Of a DNA stretch of 64,000 nucleotides, positions 31,763-41,399 are shown piece by piece. The stretch spans positions 4,278,001-4,342,000 of the forward strand of contig NZ_CP109090.1 in NCBI RefSeq assembly GCF_035917575.1, given 5' to 3'. The notes under the pieces are model-generated. The model worked only from the letters and a program-made list of their open reading frames with translations, had not been told where the DNA came from and ran no database searches. The stretch is from Streptomyces sp. NBC_01788 (GTDB lineage Bacteria > Actinomycetota > Actinomycetes > Streptomycetales > Streptomycetaceae). Position 1 is the stretch's first letter. Each line of letters opens with the position of its first letter. The position numbers and the translations under genes are program-made.

Positions 31763-32253
31763 GAGGTCGAGCGTGCCACAGCCTCGATGGCCGCGGGGGA
31801 GCGGTCCTCCAGGGCGGCCGGCTCCGGACGCGGGTGCGGCTTGGCGTTCTGGAGCACTCCGGCCGTCGCCTTCATGGACGCGGCGACCTTCTGCGGGCCC
31901 TGGCTCTTCTTCGCCTTCTTTGCCATGAGCACGCCGATCAGTACCAGTACGAGGGCGATCAGGCAATTGGCCCCGAAGGACACCAGGAAGCAGAGGGCGA
32001 GATTCCAGTTGGTCCAGGTCCGAACGCCGTACGCCAGGGCGAAGTTGAGCATCGGCAGGGAGAACAGCAGCAGCGCACCGGCCACGCTGAACGCCCCGCC
32101 GCTGGTCGCGCCGCGCTTGAAGTCCTGTCGCAGCTGGGCCTTGGCCAGTGCGATCTCGTCGTGCACCAGTGCCGACATCTCGGTGGTCGCCGAGGCGAAC
32201 AGCTGGCCGATGCTGCGTTCGGCGCCGACCGGGCTGCCGTCGGGTGCGCTCAT
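31759..32253 (-). CDS. Phage holin family/DUF1469-type membrane protein
   Basis: 164 residues from ATG 32253, with AGGAGAGG upstream; a longer frame from 32355 lacks a site. An amphipathic N-terminal half (LFASATTEMSALVHDEIALA) is followed by two membrane helices (about 58-80 and 88-116), then KKAKKSQGP and an Ala-rich tail. This is the actinomycete putative holin superfamily III/DUF1469 layout. No lysin gene is near, so the holin name is only a family label. Coupled to the epoxide hydrolase-like gene. Confidence 0.75.
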   Translation of the reverse strand: MSAPDGSPVGAERSIGQLFASATTEMSALVHDEIALAKAQLRQDFKRGATSGGAFSVAGALLLFSLPMLNFALAYGVRTWTNWNLALCFLVSFGANCLIALVLVLIGVLMAKKAKKSQGPQKVAASMKATAGVLQNAKPHPRPEPAALEDRSPAAIEAVARSTS

Positions 32254-32373
32254 CGCGGTCTTCCTCTCCTGCCTGACTGCGGACTCTGTTCCCTCGGTCT
32301 TCGTCCGGCTGCTGCCGCTGCCTGACTTCTGCCCGACTGGGAACGCTCCTGTCATTTGTACCGTCCCGTCAGA

Positions 32374-33816
32374 TCATGCCGGACCGCCGTCCTCCTCGCC
32401 TGCCCTGCCCGGCACTTCGGCAAGCCTCCCGCTCCCTTCGGCCGTTTTCGCCTCGGCGAGCCGGCGGTGCTCGGCGGCCTTCCGCTCGTGCATCTCGGCC
32501 ATGCGCAGGTGGTAGGCGGGGTCGTCCTGCTCGTAGACGTCCGGGATGCCGTCGAGGTCGTCGTCGCGCTCCTCGGACTCGCACAGCTTCCGGTACCGGG
32601 CGTTGCGCATCTTCAGCAGAACGGTGGCCAGGATCGCCGCGATGAGGGAGCCGGTGAGGACGGAGGCCTTGACCTCGTCGGTGAGCGCCGCGTCGCCGGT
32701 GAAGGCGAGTTCGCCGATGAGCAGGGAGACGGTGAAGCCGATCCCGGCGAGCGTGGCCACGGCGAACAGGTCGGCCCAGGCGAGGTCCTCGCTGAGCGAC
32801 GCCCTGGTGAAGCGGGCGGTGAGCCAGGTCCCGCCGAAGATGCCGACCGTCTTGCCGACGATCAGTCCGAGGACGACGCCGAGTGTCTCGGGCCGGGTGA
32901 ACACGTTGGCCAGCGCCCCGCCCGAGAGGGAGACGCCCGCGCTGAACAGGGCGAACAGTGGCACCGCCAGGCCCGCTGAGAGCGGCCGTACGAGGTGTTC
33001 GATGCGCTCGCCCGGGGAGGCCTTCTCGTTCTCGTGGGGGGCGCAGCGCAGCATCAGGCCCATCGCGACGCCCGCGATGGTGGCGTGCACGCCGCTGTTG
33101 TACATCAGCGCCCAGATGACCAGGCCGAGCGGCACGTACACGTACCAGCCGCGCACCCCCTTGCGCAGCAGCAGCCAGAAGACGACGAGTCCGGCCGCCG
33201 CCCCGCCCAGCGCGGCGAAGTTCAGGTGGCCGGTGAAGAAGACGGCGATGACCAGGATCGCGAACAGGTCGTCGACGACGGCGAGCGTCAGCAGGAAGGC
33301 GCGCAGGGCGCTGGGCAGCGAGGTGCCGATGACCGCGAGCACGGCGAGCGCGAAGGCGATGTCCGTCGCGGTCGGCACCGCCCAGCCGCCGAGCGAGCCG
33401 CCCGAGCCGAGGTTGGTCAAAACGTAGACGACGGCCGGTACCGCCATGCCGCACAGCGCGGCGATCACCGGCAGGATCGCGGCCTTGGCGTCTTTCAGGT
33501 CCCCGGCCACCAGTTCGCGCTTGAGCTCGATCCCGGCGACGAAGAAGAACACGGCGAGCAGTCCGTCGGCGGCCCAGTGCTCCACGGAGAGGTTCAGGCC
33601 GAGGGAGGCGGGGCCCAGGTGGAAGTGCCCGACGCTCTCGTAGCTGCCGCGCAGGGCGGGGATGTTCGCCCAGAGCAGGGCGGCGACCGCGGCGAGCAGG
33701 AGGATCACACCACCGACGGTCTCGGTGCGCAGCGCGTCCGCCACGAAGTTCCGCTCGGGCAGGGACAGGCGGCCGAGGAACTTGCGTGCGGGGGTGTCGG
33801 TGCGGGGCGCGGTCAC
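32374..33816 (-). CDS. nhaA: Na+/H+ antiporter NhaA
   Basis: 480 residues from GTG 33816 (GGAGG upstream). About twelve membrane helices; VPTATDIAFALAVLAV near 148 and LAVVDDLFAILVIAVFF with the ion-binding Asp pair near 178 are the NhaA signature. LFVAGIELKRELVAGDL is the pH-sensing region. After the last helix there is a charged tail of about 100 residues containing ERDDDLDGIPDVYEQDD, which resembles a calcium-binding DxDxDG-type loop, and helical Glu/Arg repeats. It exports Na+ in exchange for H+. The tail is unusual compared with the 390-residue E. coli protein. Confidence 0.92.
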   Translation of the reverse strand: MTAPRTDTPARKFLGRLSLPERNFVADALRTETVGGVILLLAAVAALLWANIPALRGSYESVGHFHLGPASLGLNLSVEHWAADGLLAVFFFVAGIELKRELVAGDLKDAKAAILPVIAALCGMAVPAVVYVLTNLGSGGSLGGWAVPTATDIAFALAVLAVIGTSLPSALRAFLLTLAVVDDLFAILVIAVFFTGHLNFAALGGAAAGLVVFWLLLRKGVRGWYVYVPLGLVIWALMYNSGVHATIAGVAMGLMLRCAPHENEKASPGERIEHLVRPLSAGLAVPLFALFSAGVSLSGGALANVFTRPETLGVVLGLIVGKTVGIFGGTWLTARFTRASLSEDLAWADLFAVATLAGIGFTVSLLIGELAFTGDAALTDEVKASVLTGSLIAAILATVLLKMRNARYRKLCESEERDDDLDGIPDVYEQDDPAYHLRMAEMHERKAAEHRRLAEAKTAEGSGRLAEVPGRAGEEDGGPA

Positions 33817-33958
33817 GGGAGCCTCCGGTCGGTGGGCATGGCGAATCACATGCCGACCAGACTTCCCGGCGCACCTGAGGGTTTGTTCCGTTGTGTTGTC
33901 CCGCCCACCATACCCAAGGGCGGGCCGAGCGGGTCCGGCGTTCCTTTCGCCGGTGCGG

Positions 33959-33995
33959 AAGGGGCACCGGGCGCTTGTCGCGCCGAGTGCCCCTT
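33959..33995. terminator. Terminator downstream of acs region
   Basis: AAGGGGCAC (33959-33967) pairs with GTGCCCCTT (33987-33995), with a 19-nt loop, 44 bp beyond the acs stop in the leftward direction. Confidence 0.7.
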
Positions 33996-34038
33996 GACGC
34001 CGTAGTCAGTCCTCGCCCGGATTCCGGGCGGTCCCCGC

Positions 34039-36003
34039 TCAGTCCTCGCTGGACGACGTGGGCAGCTTGGCCTGGATGAAGTCCATGACGGTGGAGTCGG
34101 TCAGCGTCGTGACATCTCCGAGCTGCCGGTTCTCCGCCACGTCACGCAGCAGGCGCCGCATGATCTTCCCGGAGCGGGTCTTCGGCAGCTCCGCCACCGG
34201 CAGGATCCGTTTGGGCTTGGCGATCGGGCCGAGGGTCGAACCGACGTGGTCGCGCAGCTCGCCGACCAGGTTCTCGGTCTCCGTGACCGCGCCGCGCAGG
34301 ATCACGAAGGCGACGATCGCCTGTCCGGTGGTCTCGTCCGTCGCGCCGACCACGGCCGCCTCGGCGACCGACGGGTGGGAGACGAGGGCGGACTCGACCT
34401 CGGTGGTGGAGATGTTGTGCCCGGACACGAGCATCACGTCATCCACGCGGCCGAGCAGCCAGATGTCGCCGTCGTCGTCCTTCTTCGCGCCGTCACCGGC
34501 GAAGTACCGGCCCTCGAACCGCGACCAGTAGGTGTCGATGAACCGCTGGTCGTCGCCCCAGATGGTGCGCAGCATCGACGGCCACGGCTCGGTGAGCACC
34601 AGGTAGCCACCGCCGCCGTTGGGCACCTCGTTCGCCTCGTCGTCCACCACGGTGGCGGAGATGCCGGGCAGCGGCCGCTGGGCCGAGCCGGGCTTGGCGT
34701 CGGTCACCCCCGGCAGCGGGGAGATCATGATGCCGCCGGTCTCCGTCTGCCACCAGGTGTCGACGACCGGGGTGCGGTCGCCGCCGATGTTCTTGCGGTA
34801 CCAGATCCACGCCTCCGGGTTGATCGGCTCACCGACCGAGCCGAGGATGCGCAGGGAGGACAGGTCGAACTTCGCGGGGATGTCGTCGCCCCACTTCATG
34901 AACGTACGGATCGCGGTCGGCGCCGTGTAGAGGATCGTCACGCCGTACTTCTGGACGACCTCCCAGAAGCGGCCCTGGTGCGGGGTGTCCGGCGTGCCCT
35001 CGTACATGACCTGCGTCGCGCCGTTGGCCAGCGGTCCGTACACGATGTACGAGTGGCCGGTGACCCAGCCGACGTCGGCGGTGCACCAGAACACGTCGGT
35101 CTCCGGCTTGAGGTCGAAGACCGACCAGTGCGTGTACGCGACCTGCGTGAGGTAGCCGCCGGAGGTGTGCAGGATGCCCTTCGGCTTCCCCGTGGTGCCC
35201 GAGGTGTACAGGATGAACAGCGGGTGCTCCGCCTCGAACGCCTCCGGGGTGTGCTCGGCCGGCTGGCGGTCGACGATCTCGTGCCACCACAGGTCCCGGC
35301 CCTCGGTCCAGGCGACCTCCTGGCCGGTGCGGCGGACCACGAGCACGTGGTCGACGTTGTCCACGCGCCCGACCGCCTCGTCGACGGCCGGCTTGAGCGC
35401 GGAGGGCTTGCCGCGGCGGTAACCGCCGTCGGCGGTGATCACGACCCGGGCGTCGGCGTCCTTGATGCGGGTGGCGAGCGCGTCCGCGGAGAAGCCGCCG
35501 AAGACCACCGAGTGCGTGGCGCCGATCCTGGCGCAGGCCAGCATCGCGACCGCGGTCTCCGGGATCATCGGCATGTAGATCGCGACCCGGTCGCCCTTTC
35601 GGACGCCCAGTTCGAGCAGGGCGTTGGCGGCCTTGGAGACCTCGTCCTTGAGTTCGGCGTAGGTGATGGCGCGGTGGTCGCCGGGCTCACCCTCGAAGTG
35701 GATCGCGACCCGGTCGCCGTGTCCGGCCTCGACATGCCGGTCGACGCAGTTGTACGCCACGTTGAGCGTGCCGTCCTTGAACCACTTGGCGAACGGCGGG
35801 TTCGACCAGTCGAGCGTCTCGGTCGGCTCCACGGCCCAGGTCAGCCGGCGGGCCTGCTCCGCCCAGAAGCCGAGCCGGTCGGCCTTGGCCTGCTCGTACG
35901 CGTCCGACGTGACGTTGGCGTTCGCGGCCAGGTCGGCGGGGGGCGCGAAACGTCGCTCCTCCTTCAGGAGGTTGGAGAGTGAAGAACGCTCGTTGTCTGC
36001 CAT
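34039..36003 (-). CDS. acs: Acetyl-CoA synthetase
   Basis: 654 residues, normal length. The adenylate-forming signature [17 protein letters not shown] lies near 263, YYxxD/GE-type motifs [15 protein letters not shown] near 415, [20 protein letters not shown] near 500 and the C-terminal [14 protein letters not shown] with the catalytic, acetylatable Lys near 612. It activates acetate to acetyl-CoA through acetyl-AMP in the cytoplasm. Acetylation of that Lys by a Pat-type enzyme is expected in actinomycetes. Start ATG 36003. Neighbours nhaA and sulP are leftward as well but separately terminated. Confidence 0.97.
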   Translation of the reverse strand: MADNERSSLSNLLKEERRFAPPADLAANANVTSDAYEQAKADRLGFWAEQARRLTWAVEPTETLDWSNPPFAKWFKDGTLNVAYNCVDRHVEAGHGDRVAIHFEGEPGDHRAITYAELKDEVSKAANALLELGVRKGDRVAIYMPMIPETAVAMLACARIGATHSVVFGGFSADALATRIKDADARVVITADGGYRRGKPSALKPAVDEAVGRVDNVDHVLVVRRTGQEVAWTEGRDLWWHEIVDRQPAEHTPEAFEAEHPLFILYTSGTTGKPKGILHTSGGYLTQVAYTHWSVFDLKPETDVFWCTADVGWVTGHSYIVYGPLANGATQVMYEGTPDTPHQGRFWEVVQKYGVTILYTAPTAIRTFMKWGDDIPAKFDLSSLRILGSVGEPINPEAWIWYRKNIGGDRTPVVDTWWQTETGGIMISPLPGVTDAKPGSAQRPLPGISATVVDDEANEVPNGGGGYLVLTEPWPSMLRTIWGDDQRFIDTYWSRFEGRYFAGDGAKKDDDGDIWLLGRVDDVMLVSGHNISTTEVESALVSHPSVAEAAVVGATDETTGQAIVAFVILRGAVTETENLVGELRDHVGSTLGPIAKPKRILPVAELPKTRSGKIMRRLLRDVAENRQLGDVTTLTDSTVMDFIQAKLPTSSSED

Positions 36004-36133
36004 CGTCGCACACCGTCCCAGTGGTTTAGACCAATTAATGCGCCCGATTCTCCGAGGGCCCCAGGGTGTCGGTCAACCCCTCTTATCCTGACACCCGCTC
36101 ATTCACGGGTCACGCGCGACGGTCCCCGGAGGT

Positions 36134-37777
36134 TCACTCCTGGACTCCTTTCTTGCTCAGCGCGCTCTGATTGTCACTGACCGCAAGGGAAGGTACCCCA
36201 GCCTGCGGCGTCTCCGTCACGTCGGTCCGGGTGAAGGATTCCGGGTGACGACAGCCGCTGAGCTCGACCGAGCCGCCTTGAGCGGTGTGCGTCCGCTGCC
36301 AGTCCCGCAGTGACTCGTACGCCGCGTGATCCATGAACGAGCCGTCCAGCCGGACGACCACGGTGGTTCCCGGCGGCACGAGATGCAGGGCCCGGCTGAG
36401 CTGGGGCACCGCGAGGAACGTCAACTGCCCCCGTACGTCCAGGTGATGGACTCCCTTCCGCTCTTCGTGCGTGATGCGGGTGCGGGCGAGGCGGCGCAGG
36501 GCGACGGCGACGGCTACGGCGATGCCGAGAGCCACGCCCTGCAGAATGCCGAGGACCACCACGCCGAGGGCGGTGGCGGCGTACACCGGGGTCTCCCGGT
36601 GGCGGGTCACCGTGCGGATGTGGTGCGGGGACACCATCTGGAGGCCGACGGCCATCACCAGGGCGGCGAGCGAGGCGAGCGGGACGAACTCCAGCACCGG
36701 GACCATCAGCAGCGCGGCGATCACTACGAGAAGGCCGTGCAGCATCGTGGAGTTCCGGCTCACGGCGCCCGCGCGCACATTCGCCGTACTTCGCACGGCC
36801 ACCCCGGCGACCGGCAGGCCACCGAGCGCGCCGGAGACGACGTTGGCGGCGCCCTGGCCGAGCAGTTCCCGGTCCAGGTCCGAGCGGCCGGCCCGGGGGG
36901 CCGGTCCCGCGCGGCCCGCGACCAGCTTGTCCACGGCGACTGCGCCGAGCAGCGACTGCACGCTGCACACCAGCGTGGTGCCGAGCACCGCGGCGACGAG
37001 CCCGAGCACCGGCCCCTGGGGCAGTCCGGCCAGGGCGTGGCTGCGCCAGGACGGCAGATCGACCCTGGGCAGTACCAGCCCGGTGAGGGAGGCGACGGCG
37101 GTGGCCGCGGCGACGGCGACGAGCGCGGCCGGCACCCTGCCCAGCAGGCGGCCTGGCCGACCGGGCAGGCGTGGCCAGGACAGCAGCACCGCCAGGGTCA
37201 GCGCGCTCACCGCGAGGGCCGCCGGGTCGAGAGCGGTCAACTGGGCGGGTATGGCTCGGAGGTTGTCGACGACGGAGCTCTGCGGGCTGCCGCCGAGGGC
37301 GATGTGCACCTGGGCGACGGCGATGGTCACCCCGATCCCGGCGAGCATGCCGTGCACGACGGCGGGGCTGACGGCGAGCGCGCCGCGGGCCACGCGCAGG
37401 CAGCCGAGGGCGAGTTGGGCGAGACCGGCGAGAACGGTGATCGCGCAGGTCGTACGCCATCCATAACGGTGGATCAGATCGGCGGTCACGACGGTGAGTC
37501 CGGCGGCGGGGCCGCTGACCTGGAGCGGTGAGCCGCCGAGCCGCCCGGCGACGAGTCCGCCCACGGCTGCGGCCACGAGGCCGGCCCGCAGCGGAGCGCC
37601 GGTGGCCAGGGCGATACCGAGGGAGAGGGGCAGGGCGATCAGGAAAACCGCGACGGAGGCCGACACGTCGGCGCCCGTGAGGCGGAGGCGGCGTGGGCGC
37701 CGGGGCGGGCTGTGGGGCGGGTGCGCACGCTCGGTGCGGGCGGATTTCGCGGTGTCGTCGGGGGCGCAGGCCGGCAT
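36134..37777 (-). CDS. SulP-family anion transporter with STAS domain
   Basis: 547 residues from ATG 37777, with GAGGAGACGG upstream; the ORF extends 17 codons further without such a site. A basic N-terminal tail is followed by ten or more membrane helices from about 35. VSGPAAGLTVVTADLI and GALGGLPVAGVAVRSTANVR are SulP signatures. The C-terminal STAS domain is VRGQLTFLAVPQLSRALHL and VVVRLDGSFMDHAAYESL. No carbonic anhydrase is fused or adjacent, so sulfate or bicarbonate are both possible substrates. Divergent from the lipoprotein gene at 38081. Confidence 0.85.
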   Translation of the reverse strand: MPACAPDDTAKSARTERAHPPHSPPRRPRRLRLTGADVSASVAVFLIALPLSLGIALATGAPLRAGLVAAAVGGLVAGRLGGSPLQVSGPAAGLTVVTADLIHRYGWRTTCAITVLAGLAQLALGCLRVARGALAVSPAVVHGMLAGIGVTIAVAQVHIALGGSPQSSVVDNLRAIPAQLTALDPAALAVSALTLAVLLSWPRLPGRPGRLLGRVPAALVAVAAATAVASLTGLVLPRVDLPSWRSHALAGLPQGPVLGLVAAVLGTTLVCSVQSLLGAVAVDKLVAGRAGPAPRAGRSDLDRELLGQGAANVVSGALGGLPVAGVAVRSTANVRAGAVSRNSTMLHGLLVVIAALLMVPVLEFVPLASLAALVMAVGLQMVSPHHIRTVTRHRETPVYAATALGVVVLGILQGVALGIAVAVAVALRRLARTRITHEERKGVHHLDVRGQLTFLAVPQLSRALHLVPPGTTVVVRLDGSFMDHAAYESLRDWQRTHTAQGGSVELSGCRHPESFTRTDVTETPQAGVPSLAVSDNQSALSKKGVQE

Positions 37778-38080
37778 GTTCACCGTCTCCTCGGGATGGC
37801 GCGGGCGCGGAACTTGCGGCTGAATCAAAGGGATTCAGCGGGAACGGCGGATTCAACGATTGGTAAAGCGATCGTAATGCCGCGTAAAGCCCATGCCTAG
37901 ACCGTCTGCTCAAACGGGGCAGCAAATCACCTCGTTGAGTGAAGTGGACTTTTTACCGGCTTGTCCTACTAATTCCTTCTCCGGTCCGTGCGATCTTGAC
38001 GGCACTGTCGGCCCGTCCGGCACATCACCAGCACACGCCGTCTCGGCGTTGGACGAGAGAAGGAAGAAGGTGGGCGGAAC
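37778..38080. promoter_or_regulatory. Divergent promoter region of sulP and the lipoprotein gene
   Basis: About 300 bp, clearly richer in A/T than the genes on both sides (for instance 37840-37990). No specific operator could be assigned. Confidence 0.4.
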
Positions 38081-39340
38081 ATGGCCGCCACCCAGAGGAT
38101 CGCCGTGGGCGTCGCCGTCGCCGCGGTCTGCGCCTCGTCGCTCGCGGGTTGCGCGAGCGACCAGGCGCCGAGGCAGGGCGCGCCCGGCGCCCCGCAGAAG
38201 GGCCCCCAACTGCCCGGCAGTGTCGTCCGCCTGATCGGCGACGGGTCCACCGCGTACACCGGCGCGCAGCCGCACCTGCCCAGGCCGGAGCGGCTCAAGG
38301 CCGGTGAGAAGCCGCCGCAGTTCGTCGTTTTCTCCTGGGACGGGGCCGGGGAGGACAGTCAGAAGCTGTTCTCCCGCTTCCGCCAGGTGGCCAAGGCCAA
38401 CAACGCGACCATGACCTTCTTCCTCAGCGGCGTGTACCTGCTTCCGCAGGAGAAGCGTGACCTGTACCGGCCGCCGCAGCACGCCCCCGGCAGCTCCGAA
38501 ATCGGCTTCAATGACGCGCAGGGCATCGCCGACACGGTCGAGCAGGCACGGCTGGCTTGGCTGGAGGGCAATGAGATCGGCACCCACTTCAACGGTCACT
38601 TCTGCGGCCCCGACGGCGGGGTCGGAAATTGGTCGGTCGACGAGTGGAAGAGCGAGATCTCCCAGGCCAAGCAGTTCGTGAAGACCTGGAAGACCAATAC
38701 AGGCATGAAGAGCGCCGCCTCGCTGCCCTTCGACTACGACAAGGAGCTCATCGGCGGCCGCACCCCGTGCCTGGAGGGCCAGAAGAACTTCGTCAAGGCG
38801 GCGAGCCGGCTGGGCTTCCGTTACGACAGCAGCGGCGTCAACAACCAGGAGTGGCCCAAGAAGAAGGACGGTCTGTGGGACCTGTCGATGCAGTTGGTGC
38901 CCTTCCCCGGGCACACCTTCGAGCAGCTGACCATGGACTACAACTTCATGGTCAACCAGTCCGGCACGCAGACCCAGGGCGACCCCGCGAAGTTCGGCTA
39001 CTGGGGCAACCAGATGCGTGACGGCCTGCTCAAGGGCTTCCAGCGGGCCTACGACGGCAACCGCGCCCCGCTGGTGATCGGCAACCACTTCGAGTCCTGG
39101 AACGGCGGCACCTACATGCGCGCCGTCGAGGACGTCGTGAAGCAGGTGTGCAACAAGCCCGACGTGCGCTGCGTCTCCTTCCACCAGCTGGCCGACTGGC
39201 TGGACGCCCAGGACCCGCGGACCCTCGACCGGCTGCGGACCCTCGAGGTCGGCGAGGCCCCGAAGCAGGGCTGGGCGTCCTTCCTGTCGTCGCGCCCGGC
39301 CCCGGCCCCCAAGGGCGTGCCCGGCGCGCCCAAGCCGTAG
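38081..39340 (+). CDS. Secreted lipoprotein, polysaccharide-deacetylase-like
   Basis: 419 residues. A signal peptide ends in the lipobox SLAGC (Cys near 23), followed by a Pro/Gly linker. FVVFSWDGAGEDSQKL near 85 matches the first metal-binding Asp-Gly motif region of NodB-fold deacetylases; NNATMTFFLSGVYLLPQ and LEGNEIGTHFNGHFCG (THxNxH metal site near 168) fit too, as do LPFDYDKELIGGRTPCLEG and VIGNHFESWNGG. The metal site is close to NodB's H-x3-H but not identical, so activity on cell-wall or capsule sugars is inferred. The stop is followed by a small tandem repeat. Confidence 0.75.
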   Translation: MAATQRIAVGVAVAAVCASSLAGCASDQAPRQGAPGAPQKGPQLPGSVVRLIGDGSTAYTGAQPHLPRPERLKAGEKPPQFVVFSWDGAGEDSQKLFSRFRQVAKANNATMTFFLSGVYLLPQEKRDLYRPPQHAPGSSEIGFNDAQGIADTVEQARLAWLEGNEIGTHFNGHFCGPDGGVGNWSVDEWKSEISQAKQFVKTWKTNTGMKSAASLPFDYDKELIGGRTPCLEGQKNFVKAASRLGFRYDSSGVNNQEWPKKKDGLWDLSMQLVPFPGHTFEQLTMDYNFMVNQSGTQTQGDPAKFGYWGNQMRDGLLKGFQRAYDGNRAPLVIGNHFESWNGGTYMRAVEDVVKQVCNKPDVRCVSFHQLADWLDAQDPRTLDRLRTLEVGEAPKQGWASFLSSRPAPAPKGVPGAPKP

Positions 39341-39379
39341 CGGCACTCCAAGCCGTGGCGGCACTCCAAGCCGTGGCGG
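39330..39379. repeat. 18-bp tandem repeat at the gene end
   Basis: Units 39330-39347 and 39348-39365 differ at one base, and a third, 14-bp partial unit follows. The stop TAG lies in the first unit; TAG to TGG is the difference, so slippage has duplicated the stop region. Confidence 0.8.
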
Positions 39380-39454
39380 GCCCGTGGGTAGTGCCGGGCT
39401 CCGTGCCGGGGCGGGAGTCCCGGCCGCGGCTGGGCCTCGGGCCCGTGGCGGGAC

Positions 39455-40435
39455 TCACGCCGGGGCGGTGACACCCTCGCCGAGGACGAAGCCGGGGTCG
39501 ATCTGGGCCGCGAGGTCGGCCCCGGTCCGCTCGTTTCCCCACGAGGCGGCGTTCTTCAGGTGGAAGTGCACCATCTGGCGGGTGTAGCGGTCCCAGTCGC
39601 GCAGCTCGTAGGTGGCGTCGGCGGCGACCTGGAGCATGCGCAGGGCGCGGCGGTTGGCGTCCTCCAGGAACTCGAACCGGGGCGGCCGGCCCTTCTCCAT
39701 GGCGCGCACCCAGTCGGAGTGCCCGACGGTCACGAGCAGGTCGTCCCCGACCTCGGCGCGCAGGAAGTCGAGGTCGTCCCGGCCCTGCACCTTGTTGCCG
39801 ACGACGCGCAGCACGACCCCGTAGTCACGGGCGTACTCCTTGTACTGGCGGTAGACGGAGACCCCCTTCCGGGTCGGCTCGGCGACGAGGAACGTGATGT
39901 CGAAGCGGGTGAACATGCCGGAGGCGAAGGAGTCCGAGCCCGCCGTCATGTCGACCACGGCGTACTCGTCGCGGCTGTCCACCAGGTGGTTCAGAAACAG
40001 CTCCACCGCCCCGGTCTTGGAGTGGTAGCAGGCGACCCCCAGGTCGGCGTCCGTGAAGGGGCCGGTGACCATCAAACGGACGGCCGCGCCGTCGAGTTCC
40101 ACAGGGTGCGCGCAGGCGTCGTAGAGCGGGTTGTCCTCGCACAGGCGCAGCAGGCGCGAGCCCTCGCCCGGCGGGGTCGTCTTGATCATCGTCTCGGCGG
40201 AGGTGATGCGCGGGTTGGTGCCGCGCAGGCAGTCCTTGATCAGCGGCAGATGGTCGCCCATCGCCGGCAGTGCGGCGGACTGCGTCTCCTCCAGGCCGAG
40301 CGCGGCCCCCAGATGCTGGTTGATGTCGGCGTCGATCGCCACGACGGGCGCGCCGGTGGCCGCGAGATGCCGGATGAACAGGGAGGACAGAGTGGTCTTG
40401 CCGCTGCCGCCCTTCCCGACGAAAGCAATTTTCAT
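39455..40435 (-). CDS. CooC/ParA-like P-loop ATPase
   Basis: 326 residues from ATG 40435. MKIAFVGKGGSGKTTLSSLF is a deviant Walker A with the signature Lys of the MinD/ParA/CooC superfamily; VVAIDADINQHLGAALG follows and EYAVVDMTAGSDSFASG carries the Walker B-type DxTxG (about 160). The Cys near 120 and the DNPLYDACAHP stretch resemble CooC-type maturation ATPases. It is divergent from the Fic-like gene, sharing 100 bp of promoter. The client is unknown; no metalloenzyme gene is adjacent. Confidence 0.8.
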   Translation of the reverse strand: MKIAFVGKGGSGKTTLSSLFIRHLAATGAPVVAIDADINQHLGAALGLEETQSAALPAMGDHLPLIKDCLRGTNPRITSAETMIKTTPPGEGSRLLRLCEDNPLYDACAHPVELDGAAVRLMVTGPFTDADLGVACYHSKTGAVELFLNHLVDSRDEYAVVDMTAGSDSFASGMFTRFDITFLVAEPTRKGVSVYRQYKEYARDYGVVLRVVGNKVQGRDDLDFLRAEVGDDLLVTVGHSDWVRAMEKGRPPRFEFLEDANRRALRMLQVAADATYELRDWDRYTRQMVHFHLKNAASWGNERTGADLAAQIDPGFVLGEGVTAPA

Positions 40436-40535
40436 GTTCACGAAGCGTAGTGGCCTGATTGCTGAGGGTGTAGAGATGCGTGAAGAAGACCACTCCATCG
40501 TGGGGCGGGGTGCTCGGGCCCGTAGGGTCTTACTC

Positions 40536-41399
40536 ATGAGTACGACAGGCGCGACCGCCGAGCCTCCGCCGAGCTCTCGCACGAGCCCGAACAGGCAGGA
40601 TCCCCTTGCGGCCCTGGGTGCGCTGCCCGGTGTGGCCGAGTCCGTGGAGTCCGTACGCAAGGCCGTGGACCGGGTGTACGGGCACCGGGTCATGCGGCGC
40701 AGGAGCAACGAGGTCACCTCCGAGGCGGCGCTGCGTGCTGCGCGCGGCTCCGGGGCGCTGTCCGGTGCGGACTGGGCCCTGGAGGAGGTGCGGCGCCGCT
40801 CCGACTTCAGCGGTGACGGCGAGGCGCGGGTGATGGGCGCCGCCCTGAGACTGACGGCCGAGGCCGGGCAACTGCTGTCCATCTGGCGGCAGTCGCCCCT
40901 GCGGGTGCTGGCCCGGCTGCACCTGGTCGCCGCCGCGAGCCAGGAGGGCGCGGTCGGGCGGCCGCGCCAGGCGGGTGAGAGTGTCGGCGAGCCGCTGATC
41001 GAACTGGCGCCGCCGAGCGCCGATGAGGTCTCCGGGCGCCTGGAGGGGCTGTCGGAACTGATCATCGCCGGCGGCTCCGCGCCCGCCCTGGTGACGGCGG
41101 CCGTGGTGCATGGCGAGCTTCTGGCGCTGCGGCCCTTCGTCTCCCACAACGGGCTGATCGCCCGGGCAGCCGAGCGCATCGTCCTGGTCGGCAGCGGTCT
41201 CGACCCCAAGTCGGTCTGCCCCGCCGAGGTCGGCCACGCCGAACTGGGCCGCGCGGCCTACCTGGCCGCCCTCGACGGCTATGTCTCCGGCACCCCGGAG
41301 GGCATGGCGGCCTGGATCGCCCACTGTGCCAGGGCGGTGGAACTGGGAGCGCGCGAGTCCACAGCGGTGTGTGAGGCGCTTCAGCGCGGGGCGGCGTGA
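40536..41399 (+). CDS. Fic-like domain protein with degenerate active site
   Basis: 287 residues from ATG 40536. The C-terminal half is helical, with LALRPFVSHNGLIARAAERI near 190, which aligns with the Fic motif HPFxxGNGRxxR. However, the catalytic His is Arg, and Gly-Asn-Gly-Arg is His-Asn-Gly-Leu, so AMP transfer is unlikely. The N-terminal half has RRRSNEVTSEAALRAARGSG, unlike known inhibitory helices. Divergent from the CooC-like ATPase gene, with which it may be functionally paired. A hairpin follows the stop. Family call moderate; enzymatic role doubtful. Confidence 0.6.
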   Translation: MSTTGATAEPPPSSRTSPNRQDPLAALGALPGVAESVESVRKAVDRVYGHRVMRRRSNEVTSEAALRAARGSGALSGADWALEEVRRRSDFSGDGEARVMGAALRLTAEAGQLLSIWRQSPLRVLARLHLVAAASQEGAVGRPRQAGESVGEPLIELAPPSADEVSGRLEGLSELIIAGGSAPALVTAAVVHGELLALRPFVSHNGLIARAAERIVLVGSGLDPKSVCPAEVGHAELGRAAYLAALDGYVSGTPEGMAAWIAHCARAVELGARESTAVCEALQRGAA

